Both the position numbers and the translations under genes were made by a program. The notes below the pieces were generated by a model. That model did no database searches and was not told the origin of the DNA. It saw only the letters and a list, made by a program, of their open reading frames with translations. A stretch of DNA of 64,000 nt from Stutzerimonas balearica DSM 6083 (GTDB lineage Bacteria; Pseudomonadota; Gammaproteobacteria; Pseudomonadales; Pseudomonadaceae): the NCBI RefSeq assembly GCF_000818015.1, contig NZ_CP007511.1, positions 3,358,501 through 3,422,500 on the forward strand, read 5' to 3'. Within the stretch, counting starts at the first letter, position 1. Each line of letters starts with the position of its first letter. Positions 37,132 through 53,092 of the stretch are shown here, piece by piece.

Positions 37132-37989
37132 TCAATTCTTCACGGCGACGGTCGTTTCCGTCGCGGTCGGGAGCGGCTCTCGCCACGCCACGGCCAGGCC
37201 GTTGGCGTAACGCAGATCGATCCTTGCAATGTTCTCGCCCTGCGCCTGCAGTGCCTTTTGGTAAATCGCACTGAAGCGGCGCATCTTTTCCACAACATGA
37301 TCACGCCCCAGCAGCAACTCGATGCCCTGGCTGGTGGTCAGGAACCAGCTGCCCCGGTCGCGCAGCTCCAGGCTGGCAATCGAGAAACCGAGCGGCCGGA
37401 GCATCTGGCTGAGCATCTGGTACTGCTGCATCACCCGCTGCTGAGCCCGCTTCGGACCATGCAATTGCGGCAAGTGTTCATAATTGCTGAGGTTATTCGG
37501 CGCGAAGGCCTGGCCGTTGTTGTTCAGCAGTGCCTCCTCGCCCCAGCGGGCGATCGGCAGTTGCTCTTCGAGCCGGATCAGCACCTGGTCGGGCCAAACG
37601 CGACGCACCTCGACGTGGGCGATCCAGGGCATCTGTTCGAGGTCGTGGCGCATGCCGTCCAGATCAACCCGGAAGAAGCTCGACTCGACGAACGGGGCGA
37701 TACGCTTCTGCACGGCGGCGCGGCTGACATAGCTCAGCTCTCCCTGCACGCTGACCTTGGCGATCGGCCGGTCGGCATACGGCATCAGACGCTGACCAAG
37801 CTCGTAGAGGCCGAACGCCAGCCCCACCAGCAGCAGCGGCCAGATGACCCGCTTGAGCCCGCTCAGATTCGGCCGTGGCAGGCGCGAAGCGAGCGGCTTG
37901 GGTTCGACAAGGCGGCTCGCACCACGCGGCATCGGCTTGCGCGAGGTGCGGCCGCTCCCTGGTTGCGTGTGGCGGAGCGTGGTGATCAT
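37132..37989 (-). CDS. ftsQ: Cell-division protein FtsQ
   Basis: A 285-residue bitopic divisome protein. A basic cytoplasmic start ([10 protein letters not shown]) precedes one membrane helix at about 47-66. A POTRA domain follows ([21 protein letters not shown]), then the FtsQ beta-domain with [12 protein letters not shown] near the end. It bridges FtsB/FtsL and other division proteins. The gene follows ddlB by two bases. Confidence 0.95.
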   Translation of the reverse strand: MITTLRHTQPGSGRTSRKPMPRGASRLVEPKPLASRLPRPNLSGLKRVIWPLLLVGLAFGLYELGQRLMPYADRPIAKVSVQGELSYVSRAAVQKRIAPFVESSFFRVDLDGMRHDLEQMPWIAHVEVRRVWPDQVLIRLEEQLPIARWGEEALLNNNGQAFAPNNLSNYEHLPQLHGPKRAQQRVMQQYQMLSQMLRPLGFSIASLELRDRGSWFLTTSQGIELLLGRDHVVEKMRRFSAIYQKALQAQGENIARIDLRYANGLAVAWREPLPTATETTVAVKN

Positions 37990-37991
37990 GC

Positions 37992-40385
<2,394 letters not shown>

Positions 40386-40393
<8 letters not shown>

Positions 40394-41456
40394 GTGCCAC
40401 CTCCAGGCAGATGTCGACGACCCGACGGGTCGCATCCGGCCGCGCCAGCTGACGTGCAGCAACGCCCATGGCCTTTAGTTTTTCCGGGTGCATCAGTACC
40501 TCTTCTAGCTGCCCGGCAAGGCCGGCAGCGTCAGTCTTGGCTTGCGGCAGAAGCACGGCAGCGCCGCCCCTGGCCAGATAACCGGCATTGCGCGTCTGGT
40601 GATCGTCGATGGCATGCGGCAGCGGCACCAGGAACGACGGCAGCCCGGCGGCCGCCAGTTCGGAGACGGTCAGGGCACCGGCACGGCAGATCACCAGGTC
40701 GGCCCAGGCATAGGCCTGCGCCATGTCCTTGATGAAAGGCGCGACCCTGGCCTCTACCGCGGCCTCGGCATAGCGTGCCTGGGTGAGTTCGGCATGCTGT
40801 TTGCCGGCCTGGTGGAACACCTCCGGACGCAACTGCGCGGGCACCCGCGCAAGGGCCTGAGGCAGCAGCTTGTTCAGCGGCTCGGCGCCAAGGCTGCCGC
40901 CCAAGACCAACAGACGCGGCCGGCGGTTGACCAGCGAATCGCGCGGCGTCTCGAGGAACAGCTCCTCGCGCACCGGGTTACCGGTGGTACGGCGCTTGGC
41001 GCTGGCCTTGAACGTATCCGGGAACGCCTCGCAGACCCGGCGGGCCAGCGGCACGAGACTGCGGTTGGCCGTTCCGGCGACGGCATTCTGCTCGTGGATG
41101 ATCAGCGGCACGCCAGCCAGGCGTGCGGCCAGGCCGCCCGGGCCGGTGACGTAGCCACCCAGGCCCAGCACGCAGACGGGCTTCAGTTCGCGGATGATCC
41201 GCCGCGCCTGCAGCAGCGAACGGACCAGCTGCAGCGGCGCCTTGAGCAGGGCCGCCAGGCTCTTGCCGCGCAAGCCGCTGACCTGGATCAGGTGCAGCGG
41301 CAAGCCGGCGGCGGGCACCAGTTCGTTCTCGATGCCGCGCGGCGTACCCAGCCAGTGCACGCTGTAACCGCGCGCCTGGAACTCGCGGGCACAGGCCAGC
41401 GCAGGGAACACGTGGCCGCCGGTTCCGCCAGCCATGATCAGCACGTTAGCGGCCAT
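40386..41456 (-). CDS. murG: UDP-GlcNAc transferase MurG
   Basis: GT28 glycosyltransferase of 356 residues that adds GlcNAc to lipid I to make lipid II at the membrane's cytoplasmic side. [13 protein letters not shown] is the donor-domain glycine loop, ITG-like motifs and [10 protein letters not shown] follow, and [20 protein letters not shown] is the UDP-binding block. ATG at 41456 lies inside the 3' end of ftsW. Confidence 0.97.
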
Positions 41457-42672
41457 GGGCAGCCTCCTTGCCAAGTGCAGGCTCATGGAAGTCCGACTCG
41501 CTGAACTCCACCTCCTCGCTGCCCAGAACCGTGCGGCTTTCCCATTCGATGCGCAGCAGCAGGGCCATGCTCGCGCAGGTCACGATCAACGAGCTGCCGC
41601 CATAGCTGAGGAACGGCAGCGTCAGGCCCTTGGTCGGCAGCAGGCCGACATTCACACCGATATTGATGAGGAACTGCCCCAGCCAGAGGAAGGCGATGCC
41701 CCAGGCCACGTAAGCGGCGAAGAACTGCTTGGCCTTCTCGGCCCACAGGCCGATGTAGAGCGCGCGTACGCCAACAAAGGCGAACAGGCCGATGGTCACC
41801 AGCGCGCCAACCATACCGAGCTCCTCGGCCAGCACCGAGAAGACGAAGTCGGTGTGCGCCTCGGGCAGATAGAACTGCTTCTGCACACTGTTGCCCAGGC
41901 CGACGCCGAACCACTCGCCGCGGCCAAAGGCGATCAGCGCCTGCGTCAGCTGGTAGCCGGCACCGTACTGATCGGCCCAGGGATCGGTGAAGGTGATCAG
42001 GCGCTGCAGACGATACTCCTGGGTCTGTACCAAGATGAACACCGCGCCCACGGCGAACACCACGAGCAAGCTGAAGCGAATAAGGCCGACGCCACCGAGG
42101 AACAGCATGGCCACTGCCGCCCCCATCATGACGACGGTGGCACCGAAGTCCGGCTCGAGCAGCAGCAGCATGGCCATCGGCAGCAACACGAGAAACGGCT
42201 TGGCAAAGCCCCACATGCTCTCGCGCACCTCGGCCTGGCGGCGCACCAGATAACCGGCCAGGTAGATCACCACGAAGACCTTGGCCAGCTCGGAAGGCTG
42301 CACGTTGAAGGCACCAAAGCCAATCCAGCGCATCGAACCGTTCACCTCGCGGCCAACCCCGGGAATCAGCACCAGGATCAACAGGCCGAACGCAGCGAGC
42401 AGCAGCATCCAGTCGAGCCGCTGCCAGGTATTAACCGGCACCAGCAGCACCAGCAGCGCGGCTCCCAGGCCGAGGGCCACGTAAACCAGGTGGCGCACCA
42501 TGTGATACAGCGCATTGCCCGAATTGACCGCCGCGACTTCCGAGGACGCCGAGGTGATCATCACCAGGCCCAGCCCCAGCAGCGCCAGGCAGCCGGCCAG
42601 CATGGGGAAGTCCAGGTCGACCAGACGGCGACCGAACAGCGGCGATGAGGCGTTGCGCAGGAAGGCGAGCAT
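41446..42672 (-). CDS. ftsW: Peptidoglycan glycosyltransferase FtsW
   Basis: SEDS-family polymerase of 408 residues with ten hydrophobic segments; it polymerises lipid II at the septum with FtsI. GREVNGSMRWIGFG and SELAKVFVVIYLA are SEDS motifs, and LSYGGSSLIVTC is the C-terminal signature. The ATG at 42672 overlaps the murD stop (TGATG). A longer upstream frame is only open DNA across murD. Confidence 0.96.
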   Translation of the reverse strand: MLAFLRNASSPLFGRRLVDLDFPMLAGCLALLGLGLVMITSASSEVAAVNSGNALYHMVRHLVYVALGLGAALLVLLVPVNTWQRLDWMLLLAAFGLLILVLIPGVGREVNGSMRWIGFGAFNVQPSELAKVFVVIYLAGYLVRRQAEVRESMWGFAKPFLVLLPMAMLLLLEPDFGATVVMMGAAVAMLFLGGVGLIRFSLLVVFAVGAVFILVQTQEYRLQRLITFTDPWADQYGAGYQLTQALIAFGRGEWFGVGLGNSVQKQFYLPEAHTDFVFSVLAEELGMVGALVTIGLFAFVGVRALYIGLWAEKAKQFFAAYVAWGIAFLWLGQFLINIGVNVGLLPTKGLTLPFLSYGGSSLIVTCASMALLLRIEWESRTVLGSEEVEFSESDFHEPALGKEAAHGR

Positions 42673-44015
42673 CAGACGAGCGCCTCCACCGCTGCGGCGA
42701 ACAACCGGCCGCGTTCTTCGAAGTTGCGGAACATGTCCAGGCTCGCGCAGGCCGGCGACAGCAGCACGGCATCGCCCGGCTGCGCCACGTCTGCAGCTGC
42801 TTTGACGGCGTCGTCCAGCGAAGCCACCGGCAGCAGCGCCACGGCGCCCTGCAGCGCCTCGGCCAGGCGCGGTGCGTCGCGGCCGAGCAACACCACCGCC
42901 CGACAATAACGGCCGATCGGCGCACGCAGGGGGCCGAAGTCGGCGCCCTTGCCATCGCCGCCGGCGATCAACACCAACTGGCCCGGGATATCCGCGCCCA
43001 GCCCCTCGATGGCAGCCAAGGCCGCGCCGACATTGGTGGCCTTGGAGTCGTCGTAATAGGCGACACCACCGCGTTCACCGACCCACTGGCAGCGATGTGG
43101 CAGACCGGCAAAACGGCGCAGCGTCTCGAGCATCGCCTCGAACGGCAGACCGACCGCGTGGCCGAGCGCCAGCGCGGCGAGTGCGTTCGACTGGTTGTGC
43201 GCACCACGGACCTTCAGCTCTCGCACGGGCATCAGCGTCTCGAACTGGAACGCCAGGCAGCGCTCGCCGGCCTCGTCGCGCAGACCGAAGCCACGAAAGT
43301 CCGGTTGGCCCAGGCCAAAGGTCCAGACCGCGACGCCCTCGACGGGCAGCGGGCGGCTCAACAGGTCATCACGATTGACGACGACCTGACGCGCGCCACG
43401 GAAGATGCGGTGCTTGGCCTGGTGATAGGCCGGCAGGCCGCTGTAGCGGTCCATGTGGTCTTCGCTGATGTTCAGGCAGGTCGCCACCTCGGCGTTCAGG
43501 CACTCGGTGGTTTCCAGCTGAAAGCTCGACAGCTCGAGCACGTAGAGCTCAACGCTGTCGTCCAGCAGATCCAGCGCTGGCGTACCCAGGTTGCCGCCAA
43601 CCGCGACACGCCGCCCTGCCGCCAGCGCCATCTCGCCGACCAGCGTGGTCACGGTGCTCTTGGCATTCGAGCCGGTGATCGCAACGATCGGTGCCTTGGC
43701 TTCGCGGGCGAACAGGTCGATGTCGCCGGACAGCTTCACACCGCGCGCGGCGGCCGCCTGCAGTGCGGGCGTGCTGACCGGCAACCCGGGGCTGACGATC
43801 AGCTCGCTGGCGCGGCAGAGGAAGTCGACGTCCAGCTCGCCGCAACGCACCTCGACCTGCGGATACTGCGCGGCCAGGGTGGCCAGCTCCGGCGGGTTGG
43901 CGCGCGTGTCGGCCACCGCAAACGGCAGACCGCGGCGCGCCAGATGGCGAACCACGGAGAGGCCGCTCTTGCCGAGGCCGACAACGATGCGGAACTGGTC
44001 GGATGCGATGAGCAC
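42672..44015 (-). CDS. murD: UDP-N-acetylmuramoyl-L-alanine-D-glutamate ligase
   Basis: Mur ligase of 447 residues that adds D-Glu. The start is a GTG. GAGG lies right against the GTG at 44024 but eight bases from the GTG at 44015, giving MLIASDQFRIVVGLGKSG, which matches other pseudomonad MurD starts; I take 44015. GSNAKSTVT near residue 113 is the P-loop and YYDDSKATN binds substrate. It overlaps or abuts mraY and ftsW. Confidence 0.95.
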   Translation of the reverse strand: MLIASDQFRIVVGLGKSGLSVVRHLARRGLPFAVADTRANPPELATLAAQYPQVEVRCGELDVDFLCRASELIVSPGLPVSTPALQAAAARGVKLSGDIDLFAREAKAPIVAITGSNAKSTVTTLVGEMALAAGRRVAVGGNLGTPALDLLDDSVELYVLELSSFQLETTECLNAEVATCLNISEDHMDRYSGLPAYHQAKHRIFRGARQVVVNRDDLLSRPLPVEGVAVWTFGLGQPDFRGFGLRDEAGERCLAFQFETLMPVRELKVRGAHNQSNALAALALGHAVGLPFEAMLETLRRFAGLPHRCQWVGERGGVAYYDDSKATNVGAALAAIEGLGADIPGQLVLIAGGDGKGADFGPLRAPIGRYCRAVVLLGRDAPRLAEALQGAVALLPVASLDDAVKAAADVAQPGDAVLLSPACASLDMFRNFEERGRLFAAAVEALV

Positions 44016-44020
44016 GTCGT

Positions 44021-45103
44021 TCACCTCAGCTTCAGCGTGGCCAGACCGACGAGCACCAGGATCACCGTGATGATCCAGAAGCGCACGATGACCCGCGGTT
44101 CGGGCCAGCCCTTGAGTTCGAAGTGGTGATGGATCGGCGCCATGCGAAACACGCGCTTGCCGGTCAGCTTGAACGACGCCACCTGGATCATCACCGAGAG
44201 GGTTTCCATGACGAACACGCCGCCCATGATGAACAGCACCACTTCCTGGCGAACGATCACCGCGATGGTCCCCAGCGCGGCGCCCAGCGCGAGGGCGCCG
44301 ACGTCACCCATGAAGACCTGCGCCGGGTAGGTGTTGAACCAGAGAAAGCCCAGTCCCGCGCCCGTCAGTGCGCCACAGAAGACGATCAGCTCGCCGGCAC
44401 CGGGGACGTACGGAATCAGCAGGTAGTCGGCGAAATTCATGTTCCCCGACAGGTAGCAGAAGATGCCCAGACCGCCGCCGACCATCACCGTTGGCATGAT
44501 TGCCAGGCCATCCAGCCCGTCGGTCAGGTTTACCGCATTGCTCGCGCCGACGATGACGAAATAGCTGAGCACGACGAAACCGATGCCCAACGGGATCTCT
44601 ATATTCTTCAACAGCGGCAGGATGAGCGTGGTTTCGACCGGCGTCTGCGCCGTCATATAGAGAAACACCGCGGCGCCCAGACCGAACACCGACTGCCAGA
44701 AATACTTCCAGCGGCTCGGCAGACCACGCGAATTCTTCTCGATGACCTTGCGATAGTCATCGACCCAGCCGATGGCGCCGAACAGCAGCGTCACGCCCAG
44801 GACCACCCAGACATAACGATTGCCCAGATCGGCCCACAGCAGGGTGCTGATGGCGATGGCGCTGAGAATCAGCGCGCCGCCCATGGTCGGCGTGCCGGAC
44901 TTGGACAGGTGCGATTGCGGCCCGTCGGTACGCACCGCCTGGCCGATCTGGCGGATCTGCAGGGTGCGGATCAGCCAGGGGCCCATCCACAGCGACAGCA
45001 CCAGCGCGGTGAGCACGCCAAGAATCCCGCGCAGGGTCAGGTACTGGAACACCCCGAACCCGGTGTGGAACCGTTGCAGGTACTCGGCGAGTAACAGCAG
45101 CAT
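44021..45103 (-). CDS. mraY: Phospho-N-acetylmuramoyl-pentapeptide transferase
   Basis: Integral membrane enzyme of 360 residues with about ten hydrophobic segments that makes lipid I from UDP-MurNAc-pentapeptide and undecaprenyl phosphate. [21 protein letters not shown] (catalytic aspartates) and [15 protein letters not shown] are diagnostic. ATG at 45103 shares bases with the murF stop (TGATG). Same length as the E. coli enzyme. Confidence 0.97.
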   Translation of the reverse strand: MLLLLAEYLQRFHTGFGVFQYLTLRGILGVLTALVLSLWMGPWLIRTLQIRQIGQAVRTDGPQSHLSKSGTPTMGGALILSAIAISTLLWADLGNRYVWVVLGVTLLFGAIGWVDDYRKVIEKNSRGLPSRWKYFWQSVFGLGAAVFLYMTAQTPVETTLILPLLKNIEIPLGIGFVVLSYFVIVGASNAVNLTDGLDGLAIMPTVMVGGGLGIFCYLSGNMNFADYLLIPYVPGAGELIVFCGALTGAGLGFLWFNTYPAQVFMGDVGALALGAALGTIAVIVRQEVVLFIMGGVFVMETLSVMIQVASFKLTGKRVFRMAPIHHHFELKGWPEPRVIVRFWIITVILVLVGLATLKLR

Positions 45104-46479
45104 CAATGTTTCTCCATGGCCGGTCCGCCCAGCGCGACGACGACTCTGTCCATCGCCGCGCTGCGCGAACCCTTGATCAATAAGGTGGTGGCACTTCCCT
45201 GCTCGGCGCGCAGCGCCTCGATCAGGCTGGCCTGGTCGGCGAAATGCCGAGCACCGACGCCAAAGGCGGCAACGGCATGCGCCATCAGCGGACCGACCGC
45301 GTACAGCGCATCGATCTTGCCGCGCGCGTAGGCGCCGACTTCGCGATGGCCTTCCTCGGCCCATTCACCGAGCTCGCCCATGTCGCCGAGCACCAGCAGC
45401 CGCCGGCCCGCGAAACCGCTCAGCACGTCGATGGCGGCGCAGATGGACGCCGGGTTGGCGTTGTAGCTGTCGTCGATCAGGCGCACGCCGTTGCCGAGCA
45501 TCTGGGCCACACCTCGCCCTTTGACCGGCTGGAGGGTCTGGAGCCCATCGACGATGGCGGGCAGCGCCACGCCCAGCGCATGCGCCGCGGCGGCGGCGGC
45601 CAGCGCGTTGGCGATGTTGTGACGACCCAGCAGGTTCAGCTGGATCCGCGCAGTGCCACTCGGCCCGGCCAAGGTGAAGTTGGGGCAGCCGCGCTCGTCA
45701 TGGCCGATCAGGCCCGCGGTGAAGTCGGCCAAAGGACTCTCCAGGCCGAATCCGAGGATGCGCCGCCCGGCTGCTCGTGCCGCCCATACGGGGTAGGCCT
45801 TGTCATCACGGTTGAGTACGGCGACACCGCCATCGCCAAGCCCGTCAAGGATCTCGCCCTTGGCTTCGACGATCTTGTCGACCCCGCCGAACTCGCCCAC
45901 GTGAGCAGTACCGGCATTGGTAATGATGCTGACCTGCGGGCGCACCAGCGCCACCGTATAGGCGATCTCACCCACCCGCGAGGCGCCGAGCTCGATTACG
46001 GCACTGCGGTGTTGCGCACCGATATCCAGCAGTGTCAGCGGCGCGCCCAGATCGTTGTTCAGGTTGCCCCGGGTCGCCAGTACGGCGTCATGGCCGAACG
46101 CCGCACGCAGGATGCTTGCGAGCATTTCCTTCACGCTGGTCTTGCCGCTCGAGCCGGTGACCGCGGCGACCGGACCGCTGAAGCGATCGCGGTTCAACGC
46201 GCCCAGCTGGCCCAGTGCCAGGCGGGTGTCAGCGACCACCAACTGCGGCAGGCCCGCGTCTTCTATTTCTCGCTGCACCAGCGCGGCCACTGCGCCCTTG
46301 GCGGCCACATCGGCCAGGTAGGCGTGCCCGTCGAAGCGCTCGCCGCTCAGGGCGACGAACAGCTGGCCGGGCTGAATGGCGCGGCTGTCCGTGCTGACCG
46401 AGTCGAAGGCGACATCGGTGCCGACCAGGCGACCCGCCAGGGGCGCGAGCAGCTCACTGATACGCATCGCTTCAAGCAT
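45103..46479 (-). CDS. murF: UDP-N-acetylmuramoyl-tripeptide-D-Ala-D-Ala ligase
   Basis: Mur ligase of 458 residues that adds D-Ala-D-Ala to the UDP-tripeptide. [11 protein letters not shown] near residue 110 is the P-loop and [11 protein letters not shown] is in the C-domain. ATG at 46479 has GGAGGG upstream and lies within the end of murE; ATG at 46467 is a possible alternative four codons later. Confidence 0.96.
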   Translation of the reverse strand: MLEAMRISELLAPLAGRLVGTDVAFDSVSTDSRAIQPGQLFVALSGERFDGHAYLADVAAKGAVAALVQREIEDAGLPQLVVADTRLALGQLGALNRDRFSGPVAAVTGSSGKTSVKEMLASILRAAFGHDAVLATRGNLNNDLGAPLTLLDIGAQHRSAVIELGASRVGEIAYTVALVRPQVSIITNAGTAHVGEFGGVDKIVEAKGEILDGLGDGGVAVLNRDDKAYPVWAARAAGRRILGFGLESPLADFTAGLIGHDERGCPNFTLAGPSGTARIQLNLLGRHNIANALAAAAAAHALGVALPAIVDGLQTLQPVKGRGVAQMLGNGVRLIDDSYNANPASICAAIDVLSGFAGRRLLVLGDMGELGEWAEEGHREVGAYARGKIDALYAVGPLMAHAVAAFGVGARHFADQASLIEALRAEQGSATTLLIKGSRSAAMDRVVVALGGPAMEKH

Positions 46480-47934
46480 GGGATGCCCTCCAACGCGCAA
46501 GCGCCTTCTGCGCCTCTTCCAGGTCGGAGAACGGCAGCCGCTCGCCACGGATTTCCTGATAGTCCTCATGGCCCTTGCCGGCCAGAAGCACCACGTCGTC
46601 GCCCCGGCTGGCCGCAATCACCGCGGCAATGGCATCGGCACGACCATGCTGAAAGCTCACCGCAGCCGCATCGGAAAAGCCCTGGCGAATGTCGGCAAAG
46701 ATCTGTTCCGGCGCTTCGTTGCGCGGATTGTCATCGGTCACCAATACGACATCGGCCAGCCGTTCGGCGGCCGCCGCCATGAGCGGTCGCTTGCCGCGAT
46801 CGCGATCGCCGCCGCAGCCAAACAGGCACAACAGACGCCCGTGCGCATGGGGGCGCAGCGCTTCGAGCACTTTCTCCAGGGCATCCGGCGTATGTGCGTA
46901 GTCCACTACCACCAGCGGAAGCTCGGCGCCGCCCAGGCGCTGCATACGGCCAGCGGGGCCTTGCAGGAGCGGCAGCACCTCGAGAATTTCATCCAGCGGA
47001 TAGTCCATGCCCAGCAAGGCGCCGACCGCCGCCAGCACGTTGCTCAGATTGAAGCGCCCGAGCAGCGGGCTACGCAGGATGCGCTCGCCCTGCGCGGTTA
47101 CCAGGCGAGCATGGATGCCCTCGTCGTCCAGGCGCGCGTCCGGGCAATACAAAGTCGCCGCCAGGTCCTCGAGGCTGTAAGTGATCAGGCGCGCCTCGCG
47201 TGCTTGCGCGGCCAGCTGGCGACCAAAGGCATCGTCGAGGTTGATGACGCAGCAGCTCAGCCCAGGCATGTCGAACAGACGCGCCTTGGCTGCGGCATAG
47301 GCGTCCATGCTGCCGTGATAATCGAGGTGGTCGCGCGACAGATTGGTGAATACCGCCACGTCGAAAGCTAGTGCTGCGACGCGCCCCTGGTCCAGTCCAT
47401 GGGAGGAAACCTCCATGGCGACGGCACGCGCTTCACGTTGTTTCAGCCCGGCAAGCGCAGCCTGCACGCCGATGGCATCGGGGGTGGTGTGGCGACCCAG
47501 TTCCAGCTCGCCATGAAAACCCGTGCCAAGCGTGCCGATGATGCCGCAGCGCTCGCCGAGCTGATCGAGCGCCTGGGCGATCAACTGGCTCACGCTGGTC
47601 TTGCCGTTGGTACCCGTGACGCCGACCAGCCGCAGACTGCGACTCGGCTCACCGTAGAAGCGGCCGGCGATCGCCGAAAGCTGCTCGGCCAGATGGCGCA
47701 CAGGGACGAAGGCGGCGGCGGTAGTGACCTGCACCTCGGCGCCCTCGGCCTCATAGACGATGGCTGCCGCGCCACGGTCGATAGCATCGGCGATGTGCGT
47801 GCGCCCATCGCTGTGCAGCCCGGGCAACGCGAAGAACAGATCACCGGGGCGCACCTTGCGGCTGTCGAGCGTCAGCTCGCGCACCACGACATCGGCAGCC
47901 GCCTGCGGCAGCAGATGATTCAGAGACATGGACA

Positions 47935-47935
<1 letters not shown>
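46472..47935 (-). CDS. murE: UDP-MurNAc-L-Ala-D-Glu meso-diaminopimelate ligase
   Basis: Mur ligase of 487 residues that adds meso-diaminopimelate. GTNGKTSVSQL near residue 110 is the P-loop and DDNPRNEAPEQI carries the DNPR motif that selects meso-DAP rather than lysine. ATG at 47935 overlaps the ftsI stop (TGATG); a second ATG lies two codons later. Confidence 0.97.
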
Positions 47936-50889
<2,954 letters not shown>

Positions 50890-50893
<4 letters not shown>

Positions 50894-51345
50894 AGTATTA
50901 GGTCACGTAGTTCTTCCGGCAGACCGCCGGGTTGTTTGATGGCCGCCAGGTCCGCGTCAGAAACCGCGTTCCAGTCGTCTTCGTTCCACAGCTGAAATTT
51001 GTTGAGCTGACCGACCAGCATGGCGCGCTTGTCCAGCCGCGCATACTCGCGCAGGCGCGGCGGCACCAGCACACGTCCACTGCCGTCCATCTCGACATCC
51101 ACGGCGTTGCCAATGAGCAGGCGCTGCAGGCGACGAGTCTCTTCACGCAGCGAGGGCAGCTCGCGCAGCTTCGCTTCAATCAGCTCCCACTCGGGCAAGG
51201 GATAGATACAGAGGCAACGATCGACGGCATCGATGGTGACGATCAGCTGGCCCTCTCCACGCGAAAGCAACTCGTCACGATACCGGCTGGGCATCGCTAG
51301 CCGCCCTTTGGCATCGAGACTGATGGCATTCGCTCCGCGAAACAC
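50890..51345 (-). CDS. mraZ: MraZ transcriptional regulator
   Basis: A 151-residue AbrB-like DNA-binding protein that regulates the dcw cluster, with two tandem swapped-hairpin domains: [23 protein letters not shown] at the start and a second copy beginning about residue 78 ([20 protein letters not shown]). It heads the cluster. The four TGG-type repeats just upstream match its known operator form, so it probably represses its own operon. Confidence 0.96.
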
Positions 51346-51373
51346 GGCTGCTTCCCCTGAATTAGCTATCCAT

Positions 51374-51408
51374 GCCCATATCTACCCACTTCATCCCACT
51401 TTCTACCA
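51374..51408 (-). promoter_or_regulatory. MraZ operator: four TGG-type repeats at 10-base spacing
   Basis: On the minus strand TGGTA, TGGGA, TGGGT and TGGGC recur at exact 10-base steps (plus-strand complements at 51404, 51394, 51384, 51374). This is the known MraZ box arrangement of TGGGN repeats. It lies just downstream of the predicted -10, where a bound repressor would block transcription. Confidence 0.85.
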
Positions 51409-51418
51409 CTTGTGCGCA

Positions 51419-51447
51419 CTATAGAAATGCGGCTGCCCCACCGTCAA
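51419..51447 (-). promoter_or_regulatory. Sigma70-like promoter of the dcw cluster
   Basis: On the minus strand TTGACG (51447-51442) and TATAGT (51424-51419) are separated by 17 bases. The predicted start is about 51412, directly before the MraZ repeats and about 65 bases before mraZ. Confidence 0.75.
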
Positions 51448-51639
51448 GGCACGCCTAGCGGGAAAAAGCCTTACGGAGCGGCAATTTAGGAATGATCAGG
51501 AAGAAACAACGGAAAACTGACGAGCGCAGGAAACTATTAAGCAGAGCAGGAGAGCCACCTTGGCCGCCAAAGTTAAAGTGCTTTATTAAGAGCAAGAACT
51601 TTTGGCAATGGCTGAGCGACTGGATAGAGCGGAAAGAGG
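51448..51639. other. Gap between the dcw promoter and rnpB
   Basis: An A-rich stretch downstream of rnpB. It must hold the end of the rnpB transcript, but I see no classic hairpin followed by a T-run. No coding sequence is supported here. Confidence 0.4.
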
Positions 51640-52000
51640 GGGAGAGTCGATCTGTAAGCCGGGTTCTGTCGAGGACAGTCATTCCTCTACGACAGCCATC
51701 GCTGACTGCCTCTAGCAACCTACCCGGACCCAGCGCGGGCCACGCCGAAGGGTCCCTATTTGGTCTTGCTCCAAGTGGGGTTTACCTAGCCACGGACTGT
51801 TGCCAGCCGTGCGGTGCGCTCTTACCGCACCTTTTCACCCTTACCGGCGCCGAAGCGCTTAGGCGGTTGTTTTCTGTGGCACTTTCCGTAGGCTCGCGCC
51901 TCCCAGGCGTTACCTGGCACTTCGCCCTATGGAGCCCGGACTTTCCTCCCCTTCCAGCTACCGCAGCAGCTCGAAGCAGCGACTGTCCGATCGACTCTCC
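51640..52000 (-). ncRNA. rnpB: RNase P RNA (class A)
   Basis: Catalytic RNA that trims tRNA 5' ends. On the minus strand the gene begins AGAGTCGATC and ends with the complementary AGATCGACTCT, which form P1. The conserved GGGGAGGAAAGTCCGGGCTC, the AGGGTGAAA and the 3' GACAGAACCCGGCTTA are all present in the expected order. The length of about 361 bases is usual for class A. It sits next to mraZ, as in other pseudomonads; the ends are accurate to a few bases. Confidence 0.96.
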
Positions 52001-52050
52001 GCCGCGCAGGGTACTCGCCGATGCCAGGCATCGCAAGCACGCCGCTGCGC

Positions 52051-52914
52051 TCATTTGCGCTCGAGCGCCAGCTGATAGAGCAGATTCTTGCGCACGCCTG
52101 TAATTTCCGCGGCCAGCGCGGCCGCCCGCTTGACTGGCAACTCGCCAAGCAACAGATCGAGTACGCGCAAGGTCTGCGCATCGACTGCCTCATCACCCTC
52201 CGGTGCCTCCCAGCCACCAACAACCAACACGCACTCTCCGCGCTGTTGATTGGGGTCGGCCCGGACCCAATCCCGCAGCTCGCCCAGCGCAAGCCCCTTG
52301 AGCGTCTCATAGGTCTTGGTCAGCTCGCGCGCCAGCACAGCCGGGCGCGCCTCACCGAAAATCTCGGCCAGATCGCTGAGGCAGTCGAGCAACCGGTGCG
52401 GCGCCTCATAAAGGATGAGCGTGCGCGGCTCCTCCTGCAGTAGCTGCAGCCGAGCACGTCGAGCGGCACTTTTGGCAGGCAGAAAGCCCTCGAACACAAA
52501 GCGATCGGAGGCAAGGCCGGCGGCAGACAGCGCTGCAATCAAGGCACAAGCTCCTGGCACAGGCACGACCCGAAAACCCGCAGCGCGCGCAGCCCGCACC
52601 AAGCGGAAACCAGGATCGGAAATTAGCGGCGTGCCGGCATCGGATATCAGCGCAACATCCTTGCCATCACCGAGCACCCCCAGAAAGCGACCTTCTTCGC
52701 TACGCTCGTTATGCTCGTGACAGGCTGCCAGCGGGGTACCGATACCGAAGTGAGCCATTAGGCGAGCCGAGTGGCGGGTATCCTCGGCGGCGATCAGTGA
52801 CACCTCACGAAGAATTCGCAGCGCGCGGGCGCTGATGTCCTCGAGATTACCGATCGGCGTAGCGACTACGTAGAGCGTCCCACCTGAGGAATTTGCCGTC
52901 TCGCTGACAGTCAC
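52051..52914 (-). CDS. rsmI: 16S rRNA 2'-O-ribose C1402 methyltransferase
   Basis: A 287-residue SPOUT-independent TP-methylase-family enzyme that methylates the ribose of C1402, the same base RsmH modifies. GTLYVVATPIGNLEDIS at the start, AEDTRHSARLMAHFGI, and SDAGTPLISDPGFRLV are signature blocks. Its closeness to rsmH (separated by rnpB and mraZ) is a feature of pseudomonad maps. It diverges from lpoA. Confidence 0.96.
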   Translation of the reverse strand: MTVSETANSSGGTLYVVATPIGNLEDISARALRILREVSLIAAEDTRHSARLMAHFGIGTPLAACHEHNERSEEGRFLGVLGDGKDVALISDAGTPLISDPGFRLVRAARAAGFRVVPVPGACALIAALSAAGLASDRFVFEGFLPAKSAARRARLQLLQEEPRTLILYEAPHRLLDCLSDLAEIFGEARPAVLARELTKTYETLKGLALGELRDWVRADPNQQRGECVLVVGGWEAPEGDEAVDAQTLRVLDLLLGELPVKRAAALAAEITGVRKNLLYQLALERK

Positions 52915-53092
52915 AGCCTTACCTCGATCACAAAAACCGGCATTGTAGCCCGATCAGCCGCCGCAGCGTCGCCGCCAGGCCGGTGCTTGGGTACAATCGG
53001 TCGCAGTCACGCCCCATCCGTTCGCATCGGACCGGCGCATCGCCTGCCCACACGATTTCGACTGACCTTGCCACTGCCTCAGGAACGACCAA
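52915..53092. promoter_or_regulatory. Divergent promoter region of rsmI and lpoA
   Basis: A 178-bp region between two genes transcribed apart. TACAAT hexamers occur on both strands (plus 52992-52997; minus 52947-52942) and could be -10 sites, but neither has a good -35 at 17 bases. The calls are tentative. Confidence 0.35.

Noticed and set aside
51492..52103. Plus-strand ORF of 203 residues and a minus-strand 87-residue ORF across rnpB
   Set aside because: The stretch is the RNase P RNA gene with all conserved blocks; reading frames across it are chance.
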